Below are positions 45,976 through 58,696 of a stretch of 64,000 nucleotides of DNA, piece by piece. Origin of the DNA: Reticulitermes lucifugus (lineage: Eukaryota > Arthropoda > Insecta > Blattodea > Rhinotermitidae); assembly GCA_026260175.1 (NCBI GenBank), contig JAKCWW010000669.1, forward strand, positions 33,538-97,537, read 5' to 3'. Both the position numbers and the translations under genes were made by a program. The notes under the pieces were generated by a model. It did no database searches and was not told where the DNA came from. It saw nothing but the letters and a program-made list of their open reading frames with translations. How positions within the stretch are numbered: the first letter of the stretch is position 1; every line of letters starts with the position of its first letter.

Positions 45976-48699
45976 CTCACGATAAGGACCACTAGCAGAC
46001 CTCCGTGACTAAGATGTGCCATCGAGTTCTGCAAGAGGCGATGAATTTACTGACTAGATAAGCGACTGTTGGTCTTCGAAGGACTGTGTATAACGGAGTT
46101 AAGTCATTTTCATCTATAAAGTCCCGACGGCGCACTTACTTAGAGCCTAGTGCCTATTTTCCACTATATAAAAGACTTATCGAAATAAGAGATATTTTCG
46201 ACAGAGCAGCAGCCACACAAAATGTCAATAATCTATATTAAACGGTTTCGTGGATTTGTCAATATTTACAGACACATTCTGGTATATGCCCTAAATAGGA
46301 CCTGATATCCTTTTTCTAACCTACAAGATCGTTCATATTAATCTTCCTATTAGTTTCGGTATACTGCAAATTTGGCGGTTGACCTAGCGTATTTAAATAA
46401 CACGGGAAAAAAGAAAAAAGGGATATGTTCTGAACACCGTAATGTGTTCTGTAACTCGTTTCACTTCAAGGCAAATTTGTAAACCAATTTTATAAACGTT
46501 AATAATTTTACATTTAGAAGAATTTTTCTAATGGAGCAGTAAATATATTATTTTAATTCTAATAAAGAGCTAATTTTAAAATAGATTTTAAAAAACATGT
46601 CGTCAAACAGTACCGTAAAGTAGCCAGCACATAGAGGAACTCGTAACAGCATTTGTACCAAATTTGGTAAGAGTAAACCTTATGTTAGTTTAGAATAGTG
46701 AGTCCGAATTTGATAAAAATCATTCTGGCAAGACAGGGTGTATAACAGCTCCTTAAAACCCCTGTAAGCCTTTAATTCACCTAAAAATATTTCCAAGTTT
46801 ACTATCCATATCGCAGAAACATGCTGTCTTGTCTTTATAAGATTAATCAATCTTATTCAAATCGCGGTTTATTCCGAGAATTGTGTGCCACAGCTAAATA
46901 CAACCTGAGTAAAATGATGAGATGTTTAAAGTGAAAGTAAGTGGTACATACAGAAATACCTAAGTAACTCATGTAGAACCTGTGTTTATACTGCAGTCAA
47001 TACAATAATCTGCCTTGACATTGCTTTCGAAAACAAGAGGTACTTTTCATTGAAGTGCTGGTATTGACTTTATTTTGTAACTCCTTGACACTTCTTCCTT
47101 TCGATTTCTTGTGTAGTTTCAAAGTGGGACGCGTAAAAACGTATGTGGTCACTGCAGACAAGAGAACATTACGACGATTCGGACAGACCAAACAGCATAC
47201 AGGAAGAGGTTTATTAAAATAAGTCACGTTGGGAATTTCTGCATCATTTTATCATTGGAAAAAAAAATTTTTTTGTTACTACCATCTTCAACAATTTTTG
47301 ATTTCCAGCTTTAATTAATGAAACCTGCGGCTCCTTTTTTGTGGGATATCTTATATAGAGACGTTGTCAGTACTGAACATTATGTAGCCGGAAAACGCGG
47401 TTAATCCAACAATGTCAAGTACACTTTTCTTTATATTTCGTTCATCGCCCATATTCAATGTGACCGGTTGCACCAAATAATCATTTCTTACTTTCGCTTC
47501 CCTCTTCTTCTTCTTTTGCGTCTGCTTCTCCTCCTCCTTCTTCTTCTTCTTGCAGATTTAGAGCTAGCGTTTGGTTTTTACAGGATTTCAAGCTTCTATT
47601 TTGCATATCATTCATAGATGACAACCATACAGCCACAAGGACCCAAACACCAAAAGGAAACATGCCGACATTTATCTAGGAACTTAGCGGATTTCGAACT
47701 ATCGATCTCAGAGTCTTAGAGTCTTGTATCAGTCCGCCCGGACGCAACTGTCAGCATGTGAATCGTATATATTAGGAACGGGTAAACTTTTCAAGTAACG
47801 AGAGGGATTAGAATCTGTAAGTATTCTGTTTGGCTTGGAAAAGAAGAATGAAAAATTTCAACAGGCAATAAAGCCACAGTTTAGCCAAGTATATACAACC
47901 AAGTGCCAGCACTCACAAACTTATTGTGACAGATGTTGTTGGATGTGGCTGTTGTAAATATTTCGGATATTTGGTGTAAATGTGGAAGTTTCAATGCTCA
48001 AACCTGCACTATGAATTTTGCTTGCCCTTTGTACATAAACCTGAGATTTATTCCTTTTCATCAGAGAGACGGTTTGTTACATACGTAGCTGGATATAAAT
48101 ATTGCGAACGTTTTCCTTCCCGTGTCATTCAGATTACCTTATTTGGATTTAATTAGCCACCCGAAATTTCGTCAAGCATAATTGACATTAACTCCTTTGT
48201 TTCTGTGTCAGACTGAAAGTCGGTTAGGCCAAACTCAAGATTACCTGGTACCTTAGATTGTTACGGAATTCTCACACAACTTACGACAGACATTACTGTA
48301 ATAACGGGATGCACTAGAATATGGGTTACAAAAATTATTGCTCAGGAAAACTGCTTCAGAGTTATCAAATGTTAAGATAAATTAATGATTACATTACAGC
48401 AAATTATTCCCAAATAGCTGTAGGGGCTGTAGAGAAAAGCCGCGAGTGTCGGATCAGGCTCGCGGGCCATTAACTGCGCATCCCTGTCATATACAGACGT
48501 GCCTTTAATGGTTAAAAACTAACAAAGTTTTCAGTTCACGTAAACAGAAAGGGAAATTGCAAGGAGTATATATTTTAAATAAATTTCAAACCCCCATTTT
48601 CTAATTACCTAAAATTTAAAACACACCACGAACTTATATAATCCTTCGAAACACAGAGTAACAGAAATTCCTTGGCATTACCCCTCTGTATTTTTACGT
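45976..48699. other. Gene 4 intron, no further feature seen
   Basis: AT-rich intronic DNA with a TTC-rich stretch near 47510-47550. Short frames are not supported. Confidence 0.4.
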
Positions 48700-49120
48700 A
48701 AAATTAGGACTTTTAACCTAAGGGAAGAACACCTGTTGAGGGTGCTTGGGAACAAAATGCTGACGACAGTATTTGGACACAAGACGAAATAACTGAAGGA
48801 TGTAAAGTATTAAAGAATAAGATCTCTGTAATTTGTGTACTTCAGGAAATATATATGGGATGAACAAATTAAGGACAATGGAATTGTGGGACATGCAGCA
48901 CGAATGATGTGATGAACTGACGAAAATCTAATGGAAGTAAATGATGAGAAGAGACTACCTTGAGACATAATAGGGAATGAGAGTATAACAAAAAACTGAT
49001 ATTAAGGAAATAGGGTAAGAAAAGTACTGAGTTAACCATAATGTTTCAAGAAAGTGTCCTGTGGCGGGTTGTTGTGAAGAGGGTAATAAAACTTTGGGTT
49101 TTATGGAAGTCGTGGAAATT
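48700..49120 (+). mobile_element. LINE ORF2 C-terminal remnant in the gene 4 intron
   Basis: Decayed blocks in order: LRVLGNKMLTTVFG-like (about 48738), a GHAARM segment (about 48890), and a terminal WRVVVKRVIKLWVLWK-like end (about 49064). These match the C terminus of the other LINE tails in the window. Confidence 0.5.
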
Positions 49121-49478
49121 CTTTACCTTGTAAGAGACTGCCAGCTTATCAAAATACGATTCTACGAGGACAGAGGAAGCAATCTGCCAATTAACTCTTT
49201 CACAAATACAGATTTTTTGGTATTAATGCACCCGCTTATTATACTTACGGTCCAAGGAAACACTATTTTACTTACAAGCAACCCCCACCAGAAAGTGCAA
49301 ATGAGGAGCTACAGATATTGTTCATATAGTTGCCCACCAGATTCAATGCGCACATTTTATCTCCTAAGCACTGATACACAAATAGCTGCACAAAGTTAAA
49401 TATTTCACTATCTCGGTAAAGCGATTTACAGGATACCCAGTATATGCAAACTTGTTCTGACCGAAAACTTTTCCGCAG

Positions 49479-50207
49479 GTGTGTCTCGTCATTATTTTAT
49501 CCGCGCTGGCACTGGCCTCAGAGGAAGAGGAAAAGAGGAAAGACTCCCCAGTGGAGGAGAAGAAAGACGGGAAAACGGAGAAACGAGGGATATTCGATTT
49601 CGGATATGGTCACGGTCATGGTTTGGAACTTGGCCAAGGACATGGCCTAACGCTTGGTAGCTTCGGCGGTTTCGACCATCTTGGAGGTGGAGGCGGCGTC
49701 GACCACCTTGGAGGCGGAGGCGGCTTCGACCACCTTGGAGGCGGAGGCGGCTTCGGACACTTGAGCCTACCAGAACATCACGAAGAGAAGCACGAGGCGC
49801 ATATCAAGGCCATCACAATCACTAAGGAGGTCAAGGTCCCGGTGCCGCAACCCTATCCCGTTCACGTGGAGAAGAAAGTACCCTACCCGGTGAAGGTCCC
49901 TGTTGAGGTGAAGGTCGAGAAGCCCTACCCTGTACACGTCCCTAAGCCCTACCCTGTTTACATTGAGAAGAAGGTACCTTACCCCGTCGAGAAGAAAGTA
50001 CCTTACCCCGTCAAAGTAGAGGTCAAGGTCCCTGTACCTGTCCCTCACCCAGTTCATGTACCTAAGCCGTACCCTGTTAAGGTCCCTGTTCCTAAGCCCT
50101 ACCCTGTAAAGGTTCCTGTCTACATCGAGAAGAAAATCCCAGTTTACATTAAAGAACACCACCACGACCACCACCATGGTGGGGACAGCTTTCACGGGTA
50201 TCCTTGA
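49479..50207 (+). CDS. Gene 4, exon 2: secreted Pro-Val-rich protein with Gly repeats and His-rich tail
   Basis: The exon follows the acceptor TTTTCCGCAG and gives 246 residues with exon 1. The signal peptide ends at Ala17. The 23-residue acidic/basic propeptide ends KTEKR at 36-40 before Gly41. Residues 69-99 hold three FDHLGGGGG-type repeats of exactly 27 bases. [10 protein letters not shown] lies at 113-122. The Pro-Val/Pro-Tyr domain spans about 121-226 and is the most lysine-rich of the family (EKKVPYPV units). The C terminus carries HHHDHHHGG and ends FHGYP. The His cluster could bind metal or serve in sclerotisation; that is inference. AATAAA at 50387-50392 follows. It is closest to genes 2 and 3. 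Confidence 0.85.
   Translation: MCLVIILSALALASEEEEKRKDSPVEEKKDGKTEKRGIFDFGYGHGHGLELGQGHGLTLGSFGGFDHLGGGGGVDHLGGGGGFDHLGGGGGFGHLSLPEHHEEKHEAHIKAITITKEVKVPVPQPYPVHVEKKVPYPVKVPVEVKVEKPYPVHVPKPYPVYIEKKVPYPVEKKVPYPVKVEVKVPVPVPHPVHVPKPYPVKVPVPKPYPVKVPVYIEKKIPVYIKEHHHDHHHGGDSFHGYP
49671..49763 (+). repeat. 27-bp coding tandem repeat (FDHLGGGGG)
   Basis: Units at 49671-49697, 49698-49724 and 49725-49751 plus a partial fourth unit encode [27 protein letters not shown] and FGHL. Units 2 and 3 are almost identical at DNA level, so the expansion is recent and probably length-variable. Confidence 0.85.
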
Positions 50208-50386
50208 ACAGGCGCTACTCTTCAGGTGTTGCGAGCGGCACTAGTCATTCTTGTATCTCACTTTGTTGGTCCGGTCATCTCTGTCTTCATGCTGTAGAGT
50301 ATGGAATATGGATGCGGAAAGTAATGATACGTTCATGACATTTACTTCGAGGCCATGCCCACCATGTCATATTCATCCACTTTACA

Positions 50387-50392
50387 AATAAA
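50387..50392 (+). promoter_or_regulatory. Polyadenylation signal of gene 4
   Basis: AATAAA lies 180 bases after the stop codon. A second AATAAA is at 50482-50487. Confidence 0.55.
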
Positions 50393-50492
50393 ATTCATAA
50401 ATTAATATATGTTACATGCAACGGTTCATTTCTCCCTGATTCTCCACTGTAGATCTCTGTGTATATCGTTTTTGTGTGTTTAATAAACAGAG

Positions 50493-52039
50493 TTATGTTA
50501 AAACAATTTTATAAGTGAATCTTATTATTGTGACCAAAGTACAAGATGGACAACGGTGGAATCGGGATATAATGCCTGGCAGAGGGAGACCTTTCCCTCC
50601 TTTTCACAGCATCCAGACTTACTCTGGTCCTCACACAAGCTCCAATCCCAATTGTAATGAGAGTTCCTTGTCCTGGGGTAAATCGGTCTAGAAGATGCGA
50701 AGGTAAGCACTCACCTCCGTCTAGAGCCGAGATTATGAATGCTTGCAACTTCACCTCCACTCCCTCAATCCTCTTCATGGCGTGGCCCTGAGATAAATAT
50801 GGGGACAGCTTTAACGGAAAACCCCCCATACATGCTAATTCCTATCATCTTTGGTAATCGTATTTCGGGTATAAAGGCGGGAAATGCTATAAGAGGTGAT
50901 GTGTCGTTTTTAAGAAGTGCAAGAGTAAAAGGACAATGGGTGTTTCCTACTTATCAGTAGGTAGTTTCGCTTCCCAAAGTTATCGATGAGATTATTTTAT
51001 TGACTATGAGTTATGCCAGATTTTACTGGGCGAATTTAAATTTGGTCCCCGTCAGCCTCAAACTGCTGCTTTATATTGAAGCTTAATTTTATCAGGTTCT
51101 TGAAAAAGAACCAAGACTGTAAAAATTAATTAAAAGCTGCCTTTTAATTTGCCTGAGTTTTTTATTTCGTTTAGTTTCGTGTACATTTTGCGCAAATTTA
51201 CAAACTGAATTAACAATAAGAGCCCCTTTCGCTATATACCTCCCGCTTTATCTCCAAAATAATGAAATATATTTCGATAAAGTTTGTTATGCCTACAGAT
51301 TTGATTTCATTCTTTTCGGCCAAACTAATCCCCACTGCGCACGCAGCAGAAATTGAAACCTATAGTATTTACCAAAAAGCCTTGCATTTAAAAATAGTGC
51401 ATGGTATAGACCACATAGCCTATCTTATTTGAACAGAACGTTCAAAGTTTTAACAAGTGTCGAGATGGTACCTATTTAATGGAAAAACTGAACAACAGTG
51501 GGTGAGTACGATCTGAGGCTCCCACAGCAGTGTTCATGAAGCTGTAAGTCTTCCGAGGTATGGAGCTTAGTCAATCAGTAAAGAGGCACCAACGTTTCGT
51601 AGGAGTCTGCTGCAGTCCATCTTCAAAGTTTAAACTGTTTAGACCCTTAAGATGGAGGTAGCACTTTCTTCGAAACAGTGGTAAATATTTGCTTCTCAGC
51701 ACGGCTTGAATATTGGTTGCCTTCCTACAGTAAACCAGAAATCAAGGTGATTTACTTTGGCTGAATCTGTTCCTCACAAAAAAAATTTGCCATATTACAG
51801 CTTGGTTTCGTCATTTGCTTGACAAATTATGGGCCTAATGACACATTGCATGTTATTACATAAAGTTTCGATAAACCAGGACAGCTTCTGTTTAAGAATT
51901 TGAAATGGCAAATGTAAACAGGAAGAAAGTGTTATTAAAGAGTGAGATATGATTTCCTGCTTCGGCATAGAGTGACGAACCTAAAGTAGTCCGTATTTTG
52001 TTGTTTTATTTCACTACTTGTGGCGAATAGCGCCGTGTC
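50493..52039. other. No gene seen
   Basis: Intergenic sequence; overlapping short frames at 50509-50960 on both strands carry no recognisable domain. Confidence 0.4.
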
Positions 52040-52050
52040 AGATCTAATAC

Positions 52051-52229
52051 AGGTAAAGGTAAAGCAATCCCATTACAGGCCTTTAGGGTTCCAGGAAGGT
52101 TGTCAGCCCTACGCACCGGCCGCCTCCCCCCCCCCAGGAAATATTCCTGGTACTCATTTCTGTTAGAGGCTGAGTCGACCCCAGGGTCATAGTATTATGT
52201 CAATGAAAAATCCAAATGACCCCATCTAA
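52051..52229 (-). mobile_element. SINE-like element (family D) with 11-bp target duplication
   Basis: Perfect repeats agatctaatac lie at 52040-52050 and 52230-52240. The left end reads GGTAAAGGTAAAG, which is the complement of the CTTTACC tail of family B. The interior (TTAGGGTTCCAGGAAGGTTG and a C run) is unlike family B, so this is a separate family with a shared tail. No clear pol III head was found. Confidence 0.7.
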
Positions 52230-52240
52230 GATCTAATACT

Positions 52241-53379
52241 ACATAAAATTTATTGCAAGGAGTTTAATAGTTTTACACAACATCAATTTCTCGTTCAAAA
52301 TCGGATAGTGTGTGTGTGTGTTTATGTTCAGCATTGCAGAATATCGGGAAATTAATTCTGCTACTGGCTCGTGTCACAGTGTCTAAAGGGTTAACGCGAT
52401 CAGGAATTTATGGGACGCGCTCGGGTTAAGATTTTCTACTCCCTAGCAAGCCGGAAAATTAAATTAAGGCACAGGTTTCAGTCTCGAATGTGTAGCGCAT
52501 CACAAGAGGCTAGGAAATTAACTTTGACACAATGTAGGAATAAGAGTGTATGTGGCACAACAGAAAGTGAACGAGTCAAATTCCAGCACATTCTACGGTC
52601 GAACTGTCTATAGCGTCAGACAAGGTCGGACATCGGCTTCTGGTAGAGGTTCGGGTCACGAGTATCTATCTGAAGCTCCACAACTGGCAACAAAAGCAAA
52701 TTCTTCGTTACATTTTCATAATTATGTACAGTAGATAATCGGATTTTTTTAAAGTTATGGATATCATTTCGACAGAGTACCTTGGGACAGACTACTGAGT
52801 ACTACCCACTGGAAAATTTTAAATCTCTGTACAAATCCTAAAGCATTCTTTGGGAATCACATTCCCTTATGAGCTTGCTGTTTATGCATTGTTGACACAA
52901 AGAAATTCTTTGGGTTAAATTGTGTGTTCTGATCTCAATATGGGGGCAGAAGTGATAAATTAGCAACTGCGAACAAAACAAAAAATACTGTTGATGGCAG
53001 AGATATTTAGGAAGAAAATAAGTTTGGCTTCTCTGTTTGTGTTATATTAAATACTTCATTTTGCTACATACCAGGAGCAAGGAAATTTTACAAATCTGCA
53101 CGCAGAAAGGCAAAGCACTTGTGGGAATAATCTTCACAGAAGAATATATCGTTTTCCTTGGCGTTTCAATGATCTTTTAAAAGATGTAATTATGGATTGA
53201 AAAATGTTATAGGATAAATGGCTTTATAAGTTGAAGATGACTGCGTAAAATATCTAATTGTATAACTAACGCTATGAAGCACTGTCCTTCTTACGCAACT
53301 ACGAGTGCCTGAACTAGGCAAGCAACTCACAATGTCTTATCAACCAGTAGGTTAATTAATGTGTTCACAAAAGTCTGTT
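52241..53379. other. No gene seen
   Basis: A short (TG)n lies near 52310. No supported feature. Confidence 0.4.
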
Positions 53380-53590
53380 GTTGATTCTGTGCTGAGCCAG
53401 ACGAATCCATTTAACACCGTCCAATCCTATTTCTTGAAGGTCCACTTTAATATCTTCATTACATCTACGCCTAGGTTTTCCAAGTGATCTCTCACACTCA
53501 AATTTCCATATCAAATCTTACATGCATTTCTCTTTTCCCCTGTCCGCGCCACATGCCACGCCCATCTCTTCCTCCTTGATGTAAATATGC
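53380..53590 (-). mobile_element. LINE 3' tail
   Basis: The minus strand gives a decayed W-x-VAR segment, then a block reading CNEDIKVDLQEIGLDGVKWI and a R-x-N-N-R end. This is the standard C terminus of an insect LINE ORF2. Confidence 0.65.
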
Positions 53591-54859
53591 TACAGAAAAT
53601 ATTCGTATTAATTGTATCAATAACCACAGCAATTTCAAAATTAAAAAGATAATCATTCCCCTATTCTTTCAGACACAATTCCACATATATTACTGTTATT
53701 TACCATTTCCTGTCCAGCGACTGATGACTAAAACTTCAAATCTGCTATGTCAAGTCTGCAGCATTAACATCTTAAACTGTGTAACGTGCTTAGTACCAGC
53801 ATCATATGAAAGAGTCAAATAACATTTTAATTCAAGGTTTACATTTGTAAAATTTCTTAATTTCATGAAATGCAAAAAGAATTCCAAAACTTTGATTGAG
53901 TTACTTATTGTATTGACCTTCATTAGAAACCATTCTTATCACGTACCCCTGAAGATAGATAAATGGCCGTAAACTGTAGGAAAGCTTGTTTTAAATAAAG
54001 AAGCATACATCAACAACATGGTTGTGCTGTGATGGTATAAATTAGTAAAGCACCTCTCAGTCTATGTTCTCGTCTTAGGGCGAGAAAACCATAAAAATGA
54101 CAAACACAGTAAAGCCATTGCTTTCTATAACCTTGACGGTATTGCTGAAGTATCTCTCCCAATTGTTATGGTGGTTCCTTTCGTGACTTTAATGAAATGT
54201 CCTGAGACTGTATTAACACGCTCCGCATGACCATCCCAGATTCGAAAGTAACTCGTAGCGAGGCACAACAGCGCCCAGCTGACAGGCGACAGGCGATTGT
54301 GATCGACCGTGTTCTACATATTATTTAACAAGTTGCGTAAGCACTTCGGCGACGTAAAAGTTTACGTTACGGAAACATAACAGTATCGGAATACGGGAAC
54401 TATGTTCTTTTGCATACAGATTCAGAAGAAATTAGTGGTAGATCAAATTCAGGAAACCTTTTCCAACGTTGAGTCCTGAATAATTGTTTTCCTGTATCTA
54501 ATAAAAAATGACTACATGGAGAAAAGTTCTTGTTGAGACGCTAACAGCAAATCAAGATTGTCAAGAAACGCAAAGCGTCTCATGTAACCCGAAAGTTAAT
54601 TGCCGTATTATCATAATCCCGACATTGGGCGCTGGGCACTGGACACTGAATCAGATACATCCAGTCTAGAATCTCTTACCATAATCTTAAGCTTCATGTT
54701 AATATTAGTATTCCTCCTACGCCTAGGTACTCTATTTGAATTTCTCCCTTCACACAATTTAGGAACCTAAGAAGGAAAATATATCTAACTGCAGTTCCAC
54801 CTACTGCTGTATGTGATTGGCAAACGTGATATCTCTACCGAAAATTATACGTTGAGTAC

Positions 54860-55030
54860 GTTTGAGAATAGGCTGCTCAGGAAAATACGAGTGCTTAAGG
54901 GGAAGTAACGGCACGACAAAATAATACCGTAACTAGGAGCTTCATAATTTTCCTTCTTACAAAGCGATTAATGAAGAAGGATGGATGAGACGTGCTGCTT
55001 GGATTACTGGTAGATGTTAGTGATAAAATT
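54860..55030 (+). mobile_element. LINE ORF2 fragment
   Basis: ENRLLRKIRVLKGK is readable near 54862-54905, the N-R-x-L-R-K-I block of LINE C termini. Stops follow, then a RMDET segment near 54980. Confidence 0.5.
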
Positions 55031-56104
55031 TAAGGAAACCGTCTGTGGTTTAAAGTAATTAATATCACCGTATAAACAACTTAATAATAGTTAGGTAAGT
55101 ATGTATTCACGTTAAACAGAAACTATTTTCAACGGACCTTCAGGCTGTACACTTTTTGCAAGACAGTAGTTTAATTTTCTGTCAACATGTATTCGTGTTT
55201 TGGAGACTGAGACCTCGATCATTAGATAAATGCATACGTATAAATAGGTTTTAAAATCTTATTAAAGGAAGTAAAATTAAATAGGTAACGTATCCAAAGA
55301 TTCCTTCTAGATGTTAGTAATGCATGTTGATTAAAAGCGAATTTTGTATGTAAAATCTTGTGTTGCAGAATTTGTAAAGTATACTTGACAGATTCCACAA
55401 CACAAAGTGAATACACACTTCCCAAACTATCATTAAGTTGTGTAGACGATGCTATTAATTACTCTAAACTACTTAACTCTAAACACAACGGGATGGACGA
55501 AATCAAAGTGGCAGACGTCTGCTTAAGTGACCTAGATGTAGATGGGATCATATGAATGGAATTAAAATATGAGCGTGTGGACATTAGTCAAATGGTTTAC
55601 AAGAGGTCCAATGGGTGCGTCTTGTGAGCCTGACAGTGAGTCTAAGTAACATATGTATATATTACACATTTCATGATATACAGGAAGGTTCCTAATTACG
55701 CACAGTAATGATGCCGTAACACGAAACACGCTATGCCCACAAAATCCAATGTTCTTCCGATCACTGGCTCGCTATTCAGCATGTTCTCTCTCATCTGTCA
55801 ACATCGAAAGTTGTGTTAAAACAGTTGAGGACTCGCCGATGGTCTTCGACAGATGTCAGGGTATGAATTGCAGCCTCATGACCGGCTATTCTGACGACTT
55901 CTTTGGTTATAGCAATCCATTCAGGGGCATGTTGAGCTAATGGCTTAAAACCGCCATGATTTGTTTGTTTCGTAACTTTTACAGTCCATAAACTTCCCAT
56001 TACTTGACTATACACAGAGTATAAATTACACCCCACGAATACGGAAGAGTATAAATATATAATATAATAAATATATAAATATATTATGCAGCTGGAAACA
56101 AATA
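55031..56104. other. No gene seen
   Basis: The 123-codon minus frame at 55791-56162 and the smaller frames have no domain, signal or splice context. Confidence 0.4.
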
Positions 56105-56345
56105 TTATTCGGGGGATAAAATAAGGGAAGAAGAGACGGGCGGGGCAAGAAGAGAAATGCATACAGGGTTTTGGTAGGGAAATCTAGAGGAAATAGATCT
56201 CTTGGAAGATTTTGGCGTAGATGGTAAAATATTAAAATGGATCTTAAAGAAATAGGATGGGAGGACTTTGACTGAATTCATCTGGCTTAGGATAGGGAGA
56301 AGTGGCGATATTCTACGAATTCGGTAATGAAGTCTCGGGTTCCAT
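56105..56345 (+). mobile_element. LINE 3' tail close upstream of gene 5
   Basis: The + strand reads a GKSRGNRSLGRFW-like segment, then MDLKEIGWEDFD (about 56238) and a W-RYSTNSVMKSRVP end (about 56300-56345). The order matches the 41640-42190 and 53380-53590 tails. It ends about 285 bases before the gene 5 TATA box. Confidence 0.7.
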
Positions 56346-56629
56346 AAAGAGAGGAGAAAATCTAGACTGCCCGAGAAACTGCGAGCTTCTCAAAAAGGTC
56401 TTCTACATTAAGTTGCCTAGAATTATATAAATTTCTCAGACACGTCTATAAATTGTTGTTATAAGACGGGTAGACGGGGTAGTATGAAATAATACATTTC
56501 ACAATCGTCGCAGGGAAAACGTATCAGCAGGGACGGGAGAAGAGTTATTCAATAATGGAGAGGTAAAGCAGCTACATGGCGAAAGCGTGTGGAAGGAAGC
56601 ATGGTGAAAGGATCGAATTGTTGGCGCAG

Positions 56630-56637
56630 TATATAAA
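56630..56637 (+). promoter_or_regulatory. Gene 5 TATA box
   Basis: TATATAAA is followed by TTCAGC at 56655-56660 as an initiator-like site. The ATG lies 70 bases further downstream of the TATA end. Confidence 0.7.
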
Positions 56638-56706
56638 TGGACACTGCTCATTAGTTCAGCTTACAGCCTGCAGAGGCCTTAGTTAGAACTTCAAACTCTC
56701 TGGATT

Positions 56707-56718
56707 ATGAGGATTCGC
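56707..56718 (+). CDS. Gene 5, coding exon 1 (MRIR)
   Basis: ATG AGG ATT CGC abuts GTAAGT at 56719. The phase-0 intron of 1978 bases ends before 58697. Joining gives MRIRVCVLLFFLGSVLTAA, a full signal peptide. Confidence 0.8.
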
Positions 56719-58696
56719 GTAAGTACCACAATAATGGTTGAAGGATCACATATCAGGGGTGTTTAAAAATGGCGTTCTTCCTAACTCTAGTGTGTGTTAA
56801 CACTAGCCTCTGTCCCACCTTCTTCAGGCTACTTTTTTATGTCTTATGACTTCACAATATCTGTTTAAAACTCTGGTATTTATCTTTCGATATCAAAATA
56901 CCTTTGATATAGCAGACTGCTGTAACGGTAACGTTCTACACTTGTATTCGAGAGGTAGCTGGTTCGAATCTCTATCCGATTACGTGCTATCTTTAATGAA
57001 GTTTCCTGCGTTTCCTTAGTTCTTCCAGGCAAATTCCGCGATATTATCTCGACAAGGCCACGGTCGTTTCCTGCCAAATATTTTCAAATTTATTATTTAT
57101 CAAACATATTACCATCTACAGCATATCGCCTGGGATATTAAGAGCGTCATAAAATAAGATCGTAAATGAAGGCATAACATTACACTGAGGCGCGTTCGGA
57201 TGTTTGTATCCTGAATTCTTCTCAAATAGCAACACCATTTAAACCATCAGGGTCATAGTTTTGTTATTGATTACACTTATATTGGGAATATTACTCATGT
57301 TATTAGGGTCTATTGTTATAGTTCTTTAAAGAAGTTGTTGTCTACCTTGATTATATCTATGTTAAATTTATTTTTCATGCAGAACATCAAAGAAGCAACA
57401 AGGCGAAATGTTTTGTAACAGCACAATATGTAGATATATTCATAAGCTATCTAAGACATAAAATTTCGCGCTCCGAGAACTAAATAAACCATGTAAAATG
57501 TTATTATTGCATGTTTGTGTTTTCCTAAATTACGGATCATGTATAGCTCATAAAGAAATAAAAAACTGTACAGAAAAGTGACCCGAAGATTAAGTCATTA
57601 AATTACTGCGTCACAACATAACAAACCCCATCAAGATGCGAGCCACTATATGTAACTACAATCAAGTGTAAAGCAAAAAATATTAAACATGCTGATTTCA
57701 TGTATTTTTTTCAACTTACCTATTTACTTATCAAATTGGCACCTTACCATTTTGAAATTTCCAATTGCAATTTCTTGTACTTCGTAAAAGGAGAGATATC
57801 TTAAACGTAAGTAGGCCTTAATGTAAAGCGTTTTGTCCGATTTTAAACAAATTTAAATTTGGAAGACGATTTAATAAACACCCTAAACACTCTTAAGATT
57901 TCATAAAAATCCATCAAGTGGAAGCCTAAAATAAATCTGTTAAAATAACTGAGGATATTTTATAACTCGGTACCAATATCGTGTCATTAGAGTCTAACTT
58001 AAATTCATATATCGTAATTCCCTGCCACCGATAGTACCAGTATGGCGGCTGTGCGGACAATATACCTTTTTACGATAAAATTTTGTCTTCAGAAAGGCCA
58101 GTGCAATCCAGAGCCTCCCTTTTTCCTGATTAATGAATCCTCTTTAGAAGCAAAAACTAGTGGGCAGGTTTATGCCGCCAATCCCCCACATGTTTTCATG
58201 TATATTGTATCTTTGTAGGCATTTGGTAGGTCCCCTTGCATGGGGGATCGGCCCGTAGCAAGGCATACATCTAAAATAATTTAGCTGACTTTTGAGATAA
58301 TAAAACACTTCAAGCCAATATTGTTTCCAATTATATAAGACATCCATACAAAGAAAAAAGTAAGAGTAGAATCGTAAAAATCTTCTTTGTTGTGCGTCCT
58401 TGTCATAGTTTTATACTAATTAATTATCTCTCTGCTTCATATCGTCCATAATTTATTCTAAGTCCCTTTCATCAACGACTACATAGACGACGAAAAGTAA
58501 CACTGGTAAAGATGATAAATACACTGACCAATATTATAAAGAGCCATATCTCGACTTCACTGCTATTGAGAAATCTCTATTACATTTTTCCATGCCTTAC
58601 ATTTCTCTGCTTTTCCACTTCTTCTTTCCGAAATAATTCTTCACGTTCGTCGTGTTTTCCAGTGTTCAGTTTGTTTCATCATGATTTTCTTCACAG
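56719..58696. other. Gene 5 intron, nothing further recognised
   Basis: AT-rich intronic DNA. No element boundary or reading frame here is supported. Confidence 0.5.
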
